In this document: one piece after another, positions 11,452-23,105 of the stretch
How the letters are laid out: the number at the start of each line of letters is the position of its first letter
Numbering within the stretch: position 1 is the stretch's first letter
NCBI GenBank assembly: GCA_014898425.1
Contig: RCSZ01000014.1
Span: forward strand, 1,364,001-1,428,000
DNA: 64,000 bases
Source: Botryotinia globosa
Taxonomy: Eukaryota; Ascomycota; Leotiomycetes; Helotiales; Sclerotiniaceae
Direction of reading: 5' to 3'
The notes under the pieces: generated by a model
Told to the model about the DNA's origin: nothing
Database searches by the model: none
The model's input: only the letters and a program-made list of their open reading frames with translations
Translations under genes and position numbers: made by a program

Positions 11452-12220
11452 TTAGACTCTAACATTCCTGGCCTCCTTCTCCACAACCTTGACCAAATCC
11501 TTGTAGACTTCCTTGAATTCTTCCTCGCCCTCAATCTTCTCGGCCTTCTTTGCGCCCGATCTCGCCTCTGTAACCATTACCACACTCGTAGGTCTCTTTG
11601 TGTTACCTGCTGCTCCCAACTCGGCTCTGCTGGTAACGAAGATGTATGGTACGTTGTGATCTTCGCACAAGATTGGGATGTGAGAAATGACATCCATTGG
11701 CGAAATGTCTGCAGCAAGGATAACGACACCTGGGAAAACGGTATTGCCGGCACCTTGAGGAGATTTGCGGAGAGCTTTGACGACTTCCTTAACACCACGC
11801 TTAAGAGTCTTGTTTTTGGCAGCTACGAACGACAGTCAGTATTTTTCATCCCCAAAAATGCGTCCACAATGAAGACCACACAACACTTGGAAAAAGGAAA
11901 GGGCGAATTGATTTACCTTTCTTGACACTCTTGAGCACCTTCTTTGCGACCTTTTCATCGGCCAATGGGTTTGCGAACGGAACCAAAGCTCCTACTGGTT
12001 TGATCTCGGCAGCTGCGCCTTCCTTATCCTCTTCAATCACAATATCCATGACCTCAGAATCCTCTGGCTCCTTAGTAACTTCGGCAATGGCAGCAGCGAC
12101 ATTGTCTTCAGTGAGCTTGACCTTCTTGTCCTTCTTGGAAGATTTCTTAACACCATCGGTTTCACTTCTCTTCTCCTTCTTCTCCTTCTTGTCGCGCTTC
12201 TCGGATTTATCTTTGCCCAT
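11452..12220 (-). CDS. NHP2: H/ACA ribonucleoprotein core protein NHP2
   Basis: Nucleolar protein that binds H/ACA snoRNAs in the pseudouridylation complex with Cbf5, Gar1 and Nop10. Exons 12220-11917 and 11822-11452 are separated by a 94-base intron; the protein is 224 residues. The N-terminal extension (about 95 residues) is Lys/Glu-rich. The second exon opens with AAKNKTLKRGVKEVVKAL (L7Ae RNA-binding helix), then VVILAADISPMDVISHIPIL, EDHNVPYIFV and LGAAGNTKRPTSVVM. These match the L7Ae/NHP2 family, including the kink-turn-binding region. Length and the Lys-rich leader fit filamentous-fungal NHP2 better than SNU13, which is about 126 residues. If the intron is ignored, the frame gives a truncated 124-residue protein. 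Confidence 0.92.
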
Positions 12221-12773
12221 TTTGAATATCCTAAACTTTTGCTTTGGAAAGAATGTTTAATGTACAATACAAAATTGTTGGTGGTGTTAATTGGACAAAT
12301 TTGTTGTTTTGCGATGAAATCAGAGCTTGAAGGTTCAGAACTTTTTTACAAAATGTTCGGCGGGTCAATTCGCACTAAACTAGATCGGGAGCTGCTATAA
12401 AAACTCTCCAAATCTCTCAAAAAGCTGTAATTTGGGCACGCCTGGTAGAATGGTATGGCTAAATTGATGTTATAACACTTTTTGGCCAATATAAAACATT
12501 TCACGGATATGTGGATTTCAAGGATTACCATGTCCTCCTTTATTGTCGGCTTCATTCATGTCCAAATCGCTATATCATAATGCTTTCACAAATAGCAAAG
12601 TCACACCCTAGTGATTTGCGTAGAAACACTTTTTAGAAACCATGATGCATTGCAAAATCCCAATCTAATACTTTACACCCCAATTTCTTCTTCAAATCTC
12701 GCATAGCAACCGAACTTCTTCGGCTTGGAGGACCAAATACTGCTCAGTATGCTGGTCATGTACTTTCCAAGCT
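12221..12773. other. Intergenic, promoter of NHP2 and 3' flank of QCR8
   Basis: 553 bases. It holds the 5' flank of NHP2 and the 3' UTR of QCR8, which read the same way. No further gene is seen. Confidence 0.4.
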
Positions 12774-13511
12774 CTATTCCTCGCCACTAAACTCCAATCT
12801 TCCCGGCTTGGAGTTCAAGTACTCGTTTCTACCAGAACTAATTAGAACGCAATGCACGTTGGCGATATTACGGACAGTAGGACAAACCTCTCAATAGCCC
12901 ATTCCATGGCAGTGTATGCGATAATAAATGGTGGTGCAACATAAAGGACTTGGCCACGGAATCGTCTCCAGGTGTTGAAGATAGCTGCGTTCAAGGCGCC
13001 GGCGAGAGGACGTTGTCGGTTGGCACTGAGTGCATATGATGCGACACCCTTCTGGGGTTGGGAGCCTGTATATCCCACATCAGTCAAATGTTCCTCCTCG
13101 TTGGTCGATACCGTCTGATCAATCTCGTATTGTCGGCGCTTGAGTAATCCCCTCTTCATCCTCTTCTACTCGTTACACCCCCCTTCGTCATCTCGCGAGA
13201 TTTGTGTGTATCGAGTGATTTGTGCGGGGATTCCAGAATGCCGAGTAGTGGTAGAAGATGCTCTTCAAACTCACCCAAGTTACCCCAGCCACCAAGATAT
13301 CTGTAAAGTGACATAAATATTAGCATGCCATACATCTTGGAAACCATAACCCTCCCACACTCATGTAATTGTCTGGCCACCCGTGAAGACCCGTGAAGAC
13401 CCGTGAAGATTCTTCTTCCTTCGCAGAGGGAATCTTGTTGGGAATTACTCACTTTCCGTACTTTCCAACCTCTCCATCACCGCCAGATCTAAGAATTGAA
13501 GTAGGTCTCAT
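12774..13511 (-). CDS. QCR8: Cytochrome bc1 complex subunit 8 (QCR8)
   Basis: Small subunit of respiratory complex III in the mitochondrial inner membrane, contacting cytochrome b. Four exons give 105 residues: 13511-13453 (MRPTSILRSGGDGEVGKYG), 13300-13275 (only 26 bases, KYLGGWGNLG), 13065-12888 (SQPQKGVASYALSANRQRPL through the membrane helix YVAPPFIIAYTAMEWAIE) and 12828-12774 (NEYLNSKPGRLEFSGEE). All junctions keep phase. Reading through the last donor instead gives a false C terminus. One transmembrane helix lies near residues 70-88. Intron 1 carries a 10-base tandem repeat. It is divergent from prohibitin, with 280 bases between the starts. Confidence 0.93.
13380..13409. repeat. 10-base tandem repeat, three copies, in QCR8 intron 1
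   Basis: The unit ACCCGTGAAG occurs three times in direct succession (one preceded by C). It lies inside the first QCR8 intron and would be removed by splicing. Confidence 0.8.
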
Positions 13512-13791
13512 TTTGAATAATGTGCGAAGTGCCAACAGATTCAATTGTTAGGTATTATTCGTCAGAGCAGAAGTTCTAATATTCTAAATAGAAGTCGGGC
13601 AATCGGATTATAATCGCCAAGCATTCATCCGACACCCCTGCCTTGCCCACCCAATCATCACTAGCGCGATATTCCTCCAAAATTGTCAAGCTGCAGTGAG
13701 CCTCCCCTCCGCACTGAGCTTGTAGATATCCCGCCTTCGAAAAGTATCTCCCGCACATCTCCATTTCCACCACCCATAGACAATATTCACG
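13512..13791. promoter_or_regulatory. Divergent promoter of QCR8 and PHB1
   Basis: 280 bases between two ATGs, both for inner-membrane mitochondrial proteins. Both promoters must lie here. No individual site is clear to me. Confidence 0.5.
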
Positions 13792-14677
13792 ATGGCGCAA
13801 TCTCTAAACAACCTCTACAAGTTCATCGTTCCTTTGGGAATTGCAACTGCGGCCGTTCAGTCCTCTATATACGATGTTAAGGGTGGCTCTCGAGCAGTTA
13901 TTTTCGATCGTTTATCCGGAGTCAAGGAGACAGTCGTCCATGAGGGTACACATTTTTTGATTCCTTGGTTACAAAGAAGCATCCACTACGATGTACGCAC
14001 GAAACCAAGAAACATTTCAACGACCACTGGAAGTAAGGATTTGCAAATGGTCAGCTTGACACTGAGAGTTCTACATAGACCTGAGGTCGAACAGCTACCC
14101 AAGATTTACCAGGTTTGTCGCCTCTCACCATCTTAAGCCGATGGCATACTGATCCACACAGAACTTGGGTCAAGACTATGATGAGAGAGTTCTGCCCTCT
14201 ATCGGAAACGAAGTCCTTAAATCTATCGTCGCCCAGTTTGATGCTGCTGAACTCATCACCCAGCGTGAAGCCGTCAGCAACCGCATTCGATCAGATCTCC
14301 TCAAGCGTGCTCAAGAATTTAATATTGCACTTGAAGATGTCTCAATCACCCATATGACATTCGGTAAAGAATTCACTCGCGCCGTCGAACAAAAGCAGAT
14401 TGCTCAACAAGATGCCGAAAGGGCGAGATTTATTGTTGAGAAGGCAGAGCAAGAAAGACAGGCCAACGTTATCCGTGCAGAGGGTGAAGCAGAGAGTGCA
14501 GACACTATCAGCAAGGCTGTTGCGAAGGCAGGAGATGGTCTGATTATGATTAGAAGAATCGAGGCTAGCAGGGAGATTGCACAGACCTTAGCAAGCAATC
14601 CTAATGTCACTTACTTACCCGGCGGTGGTGAGGGTGGCAAAGAGGGTGGTGGAAAGTTTTTGCTTGGCTTGAGATGA
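13792..14677 (+). CDS. PHB1: Prohibitin 1
   Basis: Subunit of the ring-shaped prohibitin complex of the mitochondrial inner membrane; with PHB2 it chaperones newly made membrane proteins and regulates m-AAA protease. Exons 13792-14112 and 14162-14677 are joined over a 49-base intron; 278 residues. Visible motifs are an N-terminal hydrophobic segment ([17 protein letters not shown]) acting as a membrane anchor, [33 protein letters not shown], the stomatin/prohibitin core ([20 protein letters not shown]) and a C-terminal coiled coil ([20 protein letters not shown]). The C terminus is Gly-rich ([19 protein letters not shown]). Length is normal for PHB1. Confidence 0.96.
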
Positions 14678-16129
14678 TTATGACAATTGGGATCAAAATG
14701 GAATGGAATGAAACGAACCCCCGGAAATAGGTCTTCTGTGTACTACTAGGAATTAGCAAAATATAATATCCCCTCTGCGCAGGACAAAGTGCACTACGTT
14801 CTGCTTCGTATGTAGTATATCCCCTTCATTATTTCCTACTCAACTATGAGCTTGCTTCCTTCCATTCATTCAAAGAGTGGTCATGAAATCAAGTGGCGGT
14901 ATAGTTGCCTCCCTCAAAGCATGGTTAGATTCAGTTTGCTTGCAGTTGTCTAGCGTCAAATACAATTCATAAACAGTTCAGGTTCTTTTCTTACATCATA
15001 CTCTCATCCCAACTTTCCGAGTGGTTCCATATCCATCCCTACTCCCCTCTCTCCTTCATGTCCCGATCATAGTGTAGTATAATTGAACCTTGTCAAGGGT
15101 GGTGCCCCATTCGCACGTCACCCGTATCACACTCAAAAGTAAGGGAGATGAAGAGTTCATATATTATAGGTCTAGGCCTACTAGAGATCACTTTCACCAG
15201 CTTTCGCATTTAAGTATCAGTAACGTGTTTCTACTCGTTCAATCCGACTGGCTTACTCACCTGCTATGTCTGTTGTATTAAATTGGTCTATACCCGAACA
15301 TATACATATGCAGTACGCTAAATTGTAAGACTTACATGAATATTTTGGCAGTTCATGCTTGGTCAACGCTACCCAGTGCCACACTTCTTTTTCTGATCTC
15401 AAGAATATCAACGAGATCATTTCCTACATAAATTAGATCCAGTCCATTATTTAAGATTGTCAGTATAAATTGATAGTGATGTTCGCTTGGTTTTTGTTGA
15501 CTTGGAATTGCGCACTCCAGCCGAAACCCTTTCCCTCCTTCCCCCTCCCACCGTTTGTATATTCATGAATCGCATCCTTTGCAACACATGCATAAACCAA
15601 CTCAAACATTTAGAACGTCCAAAGCTGACTGTAAGATTTCAGAAGGAAACCGACAATCACACACACACACAATGTGTTATCTGTGGGGCACGTATTGTTA
15701 TTGTTGTTGGACCTCTGTTGGAATCATCTAGTAATACCAGCACATCAAAATGTATATCTGTTTCTAACATATTCTCAAATATTGTGCATTTCACACTTCA
15801 ACACCACAATCACGTCGGCTAGTCATGAATTACTTTCATCCTCCTTAATTATATCTGAAATTCGTAGGTGTTTAAGTCTTTATAGCGATTCGACTTCTTC
15901 GCAGAGATTTAATGCCATTATCGACTGTCCGAGTGGAAACTTGCCTAGACACGAAGACTAACAAAAGCTAACATTGCAAATGTTCTAAATCCGGGTTGGA
16001 GGCCGATCCTGATTATGCAGTATGCTACATACATAAGGTCATATTGTTGGAATGGTATACATTTTGCTTTACATCATCTCCCACTTTTTCGATTTGAAAA
16101 GTAGTTCTCTCTCCTTGTTTCTCTTGAAC
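14678..16129. other. Intergenic, no gene seen
   Basis: 1.45 kb between PHB1 and the broken P450. Short open frames (for example 15487-15822) read as low-quality sequence with no motif. It includes a short (CA)n tract near 15660. Confidence 0.4.
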
Positions 16130-17931
16130 ATGTCTGCGTTCATATTCGAGTCCCTCTCAACGTCTGTGGCCATGCACCCCATAACGAGTGCTCTACTATA
16201 TACTGTCTGTGTCAGTATACGTGTATTTTTTTTTACCCAAAGATGGAACTCTTATCGTGCTTTTAGGGCAGCTGCTAAGCAGCATGGCTGTAAAAAAGTT
16301 CCGAGATACCCTTATCGGGACTCAATATGGGGCACCGACTTGATGAAGAAGAGAGTGAAGGCTGTTAGTGAAGGTCGTCAAATGGCCTTGTTCATGAAAC
16401 ACTTCAACGAGATCGGGAAAACCTTCGAAGAAAATTTCTTTGGCACCAGAGTTATCAATACAATAGAAGTTCGCAATATACAGCAAGTTTGTGCTCTTTC
16501 TTTTGAGGATTATGGAAAGCCAGCTCAGGACTTCTTCAAGGCATTTCTAGGTGATGGAGTTCTCTCTCTAGATGGCAATGGGGTAGGTTTGCCTATACCT
16601 AATATGCCCATTGCATGTAGATGCTAATTAAACTCACTAGTGGAAACACTCCAGGGACATTGTAAAGCATATATTCTCGAGGGCTGATGTCTCCGATATG
16701 GACACCCTTGGTTTCCACGTCGATAGATTTCTTGATCTCATCCCAAGTGATGGAAGCGAAATCAATCTTCAAGAGCCACTACATAATTTGGTAAGGACAA
16801 ACATATCGAGTTGATTAATACGATATTAACAGGACATGATTCAGTTTCTTGATCTCTCGACCGAATTTCTATTTGGGCAATCCATCGATGCACACTGCCC
16901 GATGACCCAAATAATTTTAAAAAAAATTACTGAAGGCATTCAATGACGCCCTTGCGGGTGTTGAGAAAAGGCGGTTGGCTGGGAAGCTCCAATTTATCTA
17001 TTCCTTCGAAAGTAGCTGGAAGAGAGATACCGGGACGGTTTACGCGTATGTTGATGCGCATGTCAAACTAGTGCTTGATAAGGGGCCAGCGGAGGAGAAA
17101 AGTACTAGTAGTGGAAATGCAGTTCGTCGACATATTCTCCTGAATGAAATGGCCAGGCAGATCAAGGATCCTCTTCAACTCCGCTATCAGATTATGGATG
17201 TATTCATGCCTGGACGCGACACAACTTCTGTACTCATAGCGAATTGTTTATCTTGCAAGAAATCCAGAGATATGGGCCCAACTTCGAGCTGAAAGTATTG
17301 GGCTCGGTGACCAACCTCTCACCTTTGAGCTCTTAAAATCACTACGTTCTTTTAGAAATGTTCTTCAGGAAACACTTCGTCTTCAAGGTCCTGCGGGTCG
17401 TTCACAGCGTCTAGCGCTCAAGAGCTCAATTCTTCCGGCAGGGGGTGGCCCGGACGGAAAATCCCCTATATTTGTAGAGCAGGGAGATGTGGTTGCTTTA
17501 AATATCTGGGGTCCTAATCATGATAAAAATATTTGTAAGTATCACTTAATATTCGTTTTTGTTAACAACGCATGTGTCATCTTTTCTCAATTTTATCGAA
17601 GAGATTCATTTGCTTATGACCATTTATAATAAAAACAGCTACTAACATTCTAATACACAAAGAGGGTGATGATGTTGATGAATTTAAGCCACAGAGATTT
17701 AACGATAAAAGAATGGGTCGGGAGTTTACTCCCTTTCTGGGTGGTCCTCGTATCTGTCCTGCCCAACAACAGGTACTTACGCAGTCTGTATATCTGCTCG
17801 TCAAAATGACAAGAAGATTTGCTAGTATTGAGAATAGAGATACTGTTTTGGAGTAAGTTGAGACGGTCAGAATGACCATGGAGAGCCGCAACGGGGTTAA
17901 AGTTGAACTGTTCACTTCAGATGGGGAATGA
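16130..17931 (+). pseudogene. Cytochrome P450 pseudogene (CYP52-like clan)
   Basis: A whole P450 can be followed but it cannot be read as one protein. Intact pieces: N-terminal membrane anchor (start 16130), C-helix WKHSR after an intron ending near 16640, FLDLSTEFLFGQSID, KAFNDALAGVEKRRLAGKL, I-helix VFMPGRDTTS, K-helix ETLRL, and heme loop FLGGPRICPAQQ. Lesions: a frame change between about 16,900 and 16,935, around an eight-A run, where frame 0 stops at 16944; no GT donor is available there to splice it out. A second frame change occurs in the I-helix near 17,245-17,255. An in-frame stop forms at the last exon junction whichever acceptor is used (near 17,662). A TAA at 17854-17856 precedes a still recognisable tail (VRMTMESRNGVKV). 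The class is inferred from the CPAQQ heme loop. Confidence 0.85.
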
Positions 17932-18746
17932 ATCGGACTACCACTCTTGATGCATCTGTGTAACAAAGACAATGCATAAACACAATATTCACAACTATTA
18001 ACCCTATGATGGATGGAATACATTTCAACGTCGGCTACGCCTATTTTTGCAAAGCTGCCTTGCTATGCCACCCTGGGTTCAATATGAAAGGCGGTCCTTC
18101 CGGCCTTCCAATTATTCTAATTTGATTTCATTCTCAAGCATCTTCATAAACATCGATGCCAGACCAGTCGTGAATTTCTATATTTTGAGGCCGGCAGTTT
18201 CAGTACCAATCATTACTCGTTCCTTGAACCAACCTATCAGCCAGTCAGTGTGAGCGAAGAGGTGAGTATTGCTACTTCCAGGTTACTCTGCGCTAGTCAC
18301 ATGGCCAAATTAGAGGCAAATACTTCGTTTTTCTCACGTGTTCTGCATGAAAATGTATCTTTCTCTCAATAGCAAGGACTTCCTGTTGATCATGAGAACT
18401 GAAGGAAGGGAATCCTGGAAAATACAAAGGGTGGGAGGGGGAGGGGCCTGCTGAGAATATATAGGCGTCCAAGGATTGTAGGTGTTGTCTCATTTCTCGG
18501 CTACGCCTTTCGACCGCCATTTTCCACCGAACATCACTAAGGATTGAATCTCGGCAATCGAATCTCAAACCTATATATTTACTTGATTACCACCTTCTTA
18601 AGTAGAATTTGATCAACTTCCTCTTCATCATTCATTTCATCAAGCACCAACCAAAGCTAGTATAACGAGTTCCTTCGTCAAAATACATTGCGTGCTACCA
18701 AGACACCATCCCGGTCTATCGCCATTTATAAATTCTAAACTTCAAA
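17932..18746. other. Intergenic, no gene seen
   Basis: 815 bases between the P450 remnant and the SDR gene. The part next to 18747 should be its promoter. No gene is recognised. Confidence 0.4.
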
Positions 18747-19418
18747 ATGAAAGTGGTTCTTTCTGGTAGTACAGGCTACATTGGGGGTGAAGTTCTTTCC
18801 CAATGCCTGAATCATCCATCCATCACTTCTATTATACTTCTCACTCGTCGGAATCTCGAGGCCCTGGCCGAAACCCCCAAAGTCAAAGTGCTTGTTGTCA
18901 ACGATTTCACCTCGTATGACGAATCTACTGTCAACGAATTGAGAACTGCCGATGCCGCGATTTGGTGTTTGGGCACATATAATGGCGACGAGAGAGTCGA
19001 CATTGAATTTCCCCTCACGTTCATCAATTGCATAAAGTCACGGCCTCTTGGGTCACCGCAATTTCGATATGTTCAACTTGGCGGGGCATTCACCGAACCA
19101 CCTTCAGAAGAAGGTCAGAAAGAACGGTCCCTGTGGTACCTTCCCATTGCACGGCGAATTAGAGGTGCAGCAGAGGCAAGGGTCTTGGAAACTTCAGAGG
19201 ATGGCATTCAGAGTACATTCAAGGTTTATCTTGTCAAGCCAGGAGGAGTGCTACCTAAAAGTGCGACCATACTTCAGTGCATTTTTGGTAGCTCTTTGTC
19301 GATTGGAATTGTTGAACTGGGCGCCACGATGGTCGACCTAGCGCTACATGGAAATGACAAACAGGTGTTTCAAAATAACGACATACATCACTACCACCCC
19401 GAGGGTCTCGATAGATAA
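18747..19418 (+). CDS. NAD(P)-binding Rossmann protein, atypical SDR (NmrA/HTATIP2-like)
   Basis: Single-exon protein of 223 residues. It starts directly with a Rossmann beta strand and the glycine loop GSTGYIGG, followed by IILLTRRNLEAL, as in atypical short-chain dehydrogenases. The stretch DAAIWCLGTYNGDERVDIEF gives the usual strand that contacts the cofactor, and RYVQLGGAFTEPP sits where the active-site strand is expected. A classical YxxxK motif is not obvious, so it could be a reductase or only a nucleotide-binding regulator. It sits between a P450 remnant and a DMATS-type prenyltransferase, with which it is convergent; a former role in the same metabolite pathway is inference. Confidence 0.8.
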   Translation: MKVVLSGSTGYIGGEVLSQCLNHPSITSIILLTRRNLEALAETPKVKVLVVNDFTSYDESTVNELRTADAAIWCLGTYNGDERVDIEFPLTFINCIKSRPLGSPQFRYVQLGGAFTEPPSEEGQKERSLWYLPIARRIRGAAEARVLETSEDGIQSTFKVYLVKPGGVLPKSATILQCIFGSSLSIGIVELGATMVDLALHGNDKQVFQNNDIHHYHPEGLDR

Positions 19419-19944
19419 ATACAACAGCTTCATTGATACCTCATCCCCCCGAACAAGGATGTGCAATCAATTGTACCTGCATGCTTTCTTGGACTCGTTC
19501 TTTAGATGATATCTCCGGTTTGTTTTTAAGCCGAGTAGATAGCATCAGCGCCTCCTTATACTCTTTGTAATTTCTTTTCCTCTTATATAGTGCTTATATA
19601 GTGAACAAAATATCATATTATCTAATCCGAATTAATGCGTCAAAGATTGTTTGGTATATAACATGCAACGAAGGCGTCAATCACGGTATCATACAATCAC
19701 GAACATATATCAGCCGGAAAAGGAGTAGACATCGATCAGTAATCTGAAATAGATGAATTTAAGTTTCGTGAAGGACGCTCTGATCTAAAGGATCTATCTA
19801 ATTCCTCTACTCTAAGTAGAGTAAGTAACAATCTAGCGCATTCGATCATATATCATATGTCGCATGGCCCTTTTATCAATAAAATGCTGTCATTATCGAC
19901 CAACCTTCCACTCTGCATATAACCAATTTACCAACAAAACATCT
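19419..19944. other. Intergenic, convergent 3' ends
   Basis: 526 AT-rich bases between the SDR stop and the prenyltransferase stop; nothing else is seen. Confidence 0.4.
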
Positions 19945-21729
19945 TTAATTTCCCAAGGGAATGTAAGGATTAAAGTAGGTCGTGAGGCTCAAGCTTTCTT
20001 TCTCCAATGCACAAGATATGTATGACTGAACACCAGAAGAGGACTCAAGCTGATGAAGAGGTGCTAATTGCTTAAGTGCTTTCATGTAGTCAGCTGCATA
20101 AGTTCCTCTCCCATAAAGTTCAAGGAACTTGATGAGTCCTTTAGCAACTTTCATGTCTGACTGTCCATAGTGCTTGGTTGGTATGTACAGCTTGACGTCT
20201 GGAAGCGCATTTGCTTGGTGGATTTCAAAATGATAGCACATGCCACTGGTACCATGCTCTCTTAGAGGTAGATCCTCCGAAGTTGAGAAGCCTTCTGGAA
20301 GGTCAAAGGTTAAGCGCCAGAGGTCCTTGAGTTCCTGGAAGTTCTTCTCGAATCCTGCTCGTTTTCCTCCCATGCTGAGAATATCTACAACGGAATCGAA
20401 GCTAGCCCTGGGCGTGCGAACATATATCTTTAGTCGGCATTCTGAAGATATCATGCAATCGGTCGAGACTATGAAAGGAGTAGATAATTGTCTACCATTC
20501 TCGTTGTCACTGAAAAACGACAACAATTGATCTAGCGTGGTCCATTCATGCTTATCTTTCTGTCCAAGGCTTCGAATGGCTGCTATGGTTTTTTCGTGGG
20601 CTTGATTGTCAGTTCCTCGCGGCTTTGCCCATCCTGGTGGCATGAAGTAAGCCTTGATGGGAGAATCGCTCTTGGGGTCGCCTTTGAGGAATTGAAAAGC
20701 GAGAAACATTGATGAGCTGCCCACATCAGCCAAATCTGCTGCTTGGATATGGTTCTTGGCTTCAGTAACATCCACTTCTCCAAATATAGCACGAGAAACT
20801 TGGTGAAACCAAGTTAAGTCTACTTTTGGGTTCACGGAGTCTAGTTCGCGAAGAAGTTCTCCCGTGGCTATCTGGTTGAGAGGATCCTGTGCTGTTCCAG
20901 TGAGCGGACCAATTGCCTCAATGACCATTCTGAGATCAGGCTTCGACATTTTTCCATTCGACAACAATTTTCCAGTGTCCCATTTCCAACTGTATTCGAC
21001 TGGCTTAAAGTCGTCTTGCATAAAGGACTTCCATTTGTATGGTGACTCTTCAGAGAGAGAAGAAAGTGCCGGGCGAGGACCGAGGCGTGGTACGCTGCAA
21101 GATTGAGCAGTTAGTTTCACCTACCAAGAACTAGAGTCTGAAGAGAAGTGGGCAAAATAAGGTATTGATACTTTGTGGGGAAGATGAGAGAGTACATTAA
21201 AAAACACAATGGTTCAGATTAACATTGGGGAACAGGGTCAAGTAGTGAAAACAAAAAATCCCACAAAAATATTGAGCTTACAGAACATGATAGTGGAAGA
21301 GCAAGCCCTCATACTGTTGAGTGACACTGTATCCAGCATAAAAAAGTAGGGCACCAAGTTGAGGACCGGTTGACTGCCACCAAAAGTCGCAATCATCATT
21401 TCGACAAGGAAGCCACTTGGAAGCACTCTTCCAAACAGCTGAAGCCAATTCAGAGTCAGACACAGTCAACTCATCAATAGCAAGACCATTCATATTATCC
21501 TAGCATACAGTCAGCTTATGCTATGTGAATTTCGATAAGAATAGTTGAGATGGCGATTTGGAACTCAACCCCAAGTGTAATCGGCCATGCTAGCACAAGC
21601 AATTTGTTCCACAGAAACTTAAAGCGGAGAGAGATTCAGGTGAAGGGTGGAAGGGTAGAATTGGCAGCAACTTACTTCTATGAAAGTTCCATCAGGCATG
21701 CCATTTTGTAACTTTGAGGAGGATGCCAT
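19945..21729 (-). CDS. DMATS-type aromatic (indole) prenyltransferase
   Basis: Soluble ABBA-fold enzyme that moves a dimethylallyl or longer prenyl group onto an aromatic acceptor, typically tryptophan or an indole product, without the DDxxD motif of terpene enzymes. Certain exons: 21729-21676 (MASSSKLQNGMPDGTFIE), 21499-21282 (DNMNGLAIDELTVSDSEL ... GLLFHYHVL) and 21094-19945 (VPRLGPRPALSSLSEESPY to the stop). Family landmarks are FWWQSTGPQLGALLFYAGYS, VEYSWKWD, ECRLKIYVRTPRASFDSV and the terminal TYFNPYIPLG. Length is about 473 residues, or 489 if an optional 48-base exon (21617-21570) is used; normal range for the family. The substrate cannot be told from sequence. Confidence 0.88.
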
Positions 21730-23105
21730 TGCTTTTTTCGAATAAAGATTATACTTTAGAAAAGACTTTCAAGCTGAAAAGGAGAAGTACTGTGTGTAGA
21801 ATATATCAGGCCGAGGAGAGCAAAAGGTTGAGCTATATATATATGCTAGGTATCTCGCTAACAGGCAAGTGGTGTAATGCAATTTCAAATAGGAAATAAC
21901 AATAATTCACTTGATGTACTAGCAACTGCTGAAACAAATGCCCCGCCTTCAAATGTTAGCTGTGCATGAGTGATTGGGAGCTGATATTGAGATATTGACT
22001 GCGGATTGGTACTCATAAGTATCCATTTCCAAGGTTCACTTCATACTGTGGCGCAATCCATCAATCGTATCCATCCATATGGACGTCGTATTCTGCCATT
22101 CGCTGCAAAGCAAATATTGCAATTATTTATCATGTATCTTGTCGGACAAGGGATCCTCCATATGCACGCTTCAAGCCACTTTCAGATTATATCCGTGAAT
22201 GGGTGAATAATCATTCACTTGCTAATTTCAAATCCCAGGAAACTGTGATATGTATAACTTGAAACTGCACTTCAATGGCTCCCGATGTCTAATATGATGG
22301 TACCAAGTTACTTAAGATAAAAATGCTAGCTATTCATCTAGATTTGAGTTTTAGCGATGGTATTGGTGATATGTCCATTTAATCTAGTAAATTCGATGCT
22401 ACAGTGAGAGACAAGAATGGTGGCTGTTACTGATCTATTCTATTAGCTGTAGGACAGTCTGAGTAAGTCTTAGCCAATGGACCCTGGCTACCCATTGATA
22501 CAAAGACTATTATTGGGTGATTTAGTCGGCCATATGAGGTTAGCGTATGATGCGATTACTCTTTATAGATACCCAAGGTATCTAGTTAGTATGAATACTC
22601 GGTGATAAGGTAAGGTATCTATCTATCCATGGATCGTTTGATCAGCTCGTCGATCTGACCAATTTGATCTTTAACACTTGCATTTTAAGTCAAGTTGCGA
22701 AAGTGATTCCTGCTCCTCCTGAGAATTCCAGCTTCTCATGATTATTAGAATATCAAGGACTGTACTTCAAAAGCGGTCTTACATTGACCCGATCGCAACT
22801 CTTTATTCTTGAACTCTAATTACCTAGTCTTTGGTGAAGACTAACATAACAAAGGAAGCGGAGAACAACTAGACAATTTCAAAAGAACTATCATTGAAAT
22901 ACGAGTTTTGGTATCTTTGTCTAGCATTAAGTCATTGTTCCGGTTCGTTTTAGCTTTTCATGAACAAAAGACAGACTTTAACTATAAGAGCAAGATCTGA
23001 TCCCCATCTTCCCGTCCTCATTCAAATCTCAACTCAAATCCCTCAGTTTATATTCCCTAGCTTAATAGAAATCAGCATAATAAATCTTCATAAACTTTCA
23101 CCAAG
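21730..23105. other. Intergenic, AT-rich, no gene seen
   Basis: 1.38 kb. It contains the prenyltransferase promoter at the left and the promoter of the small repeat protein at the right. No open frame shows recognisable protein features. Confidence 0.4.
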
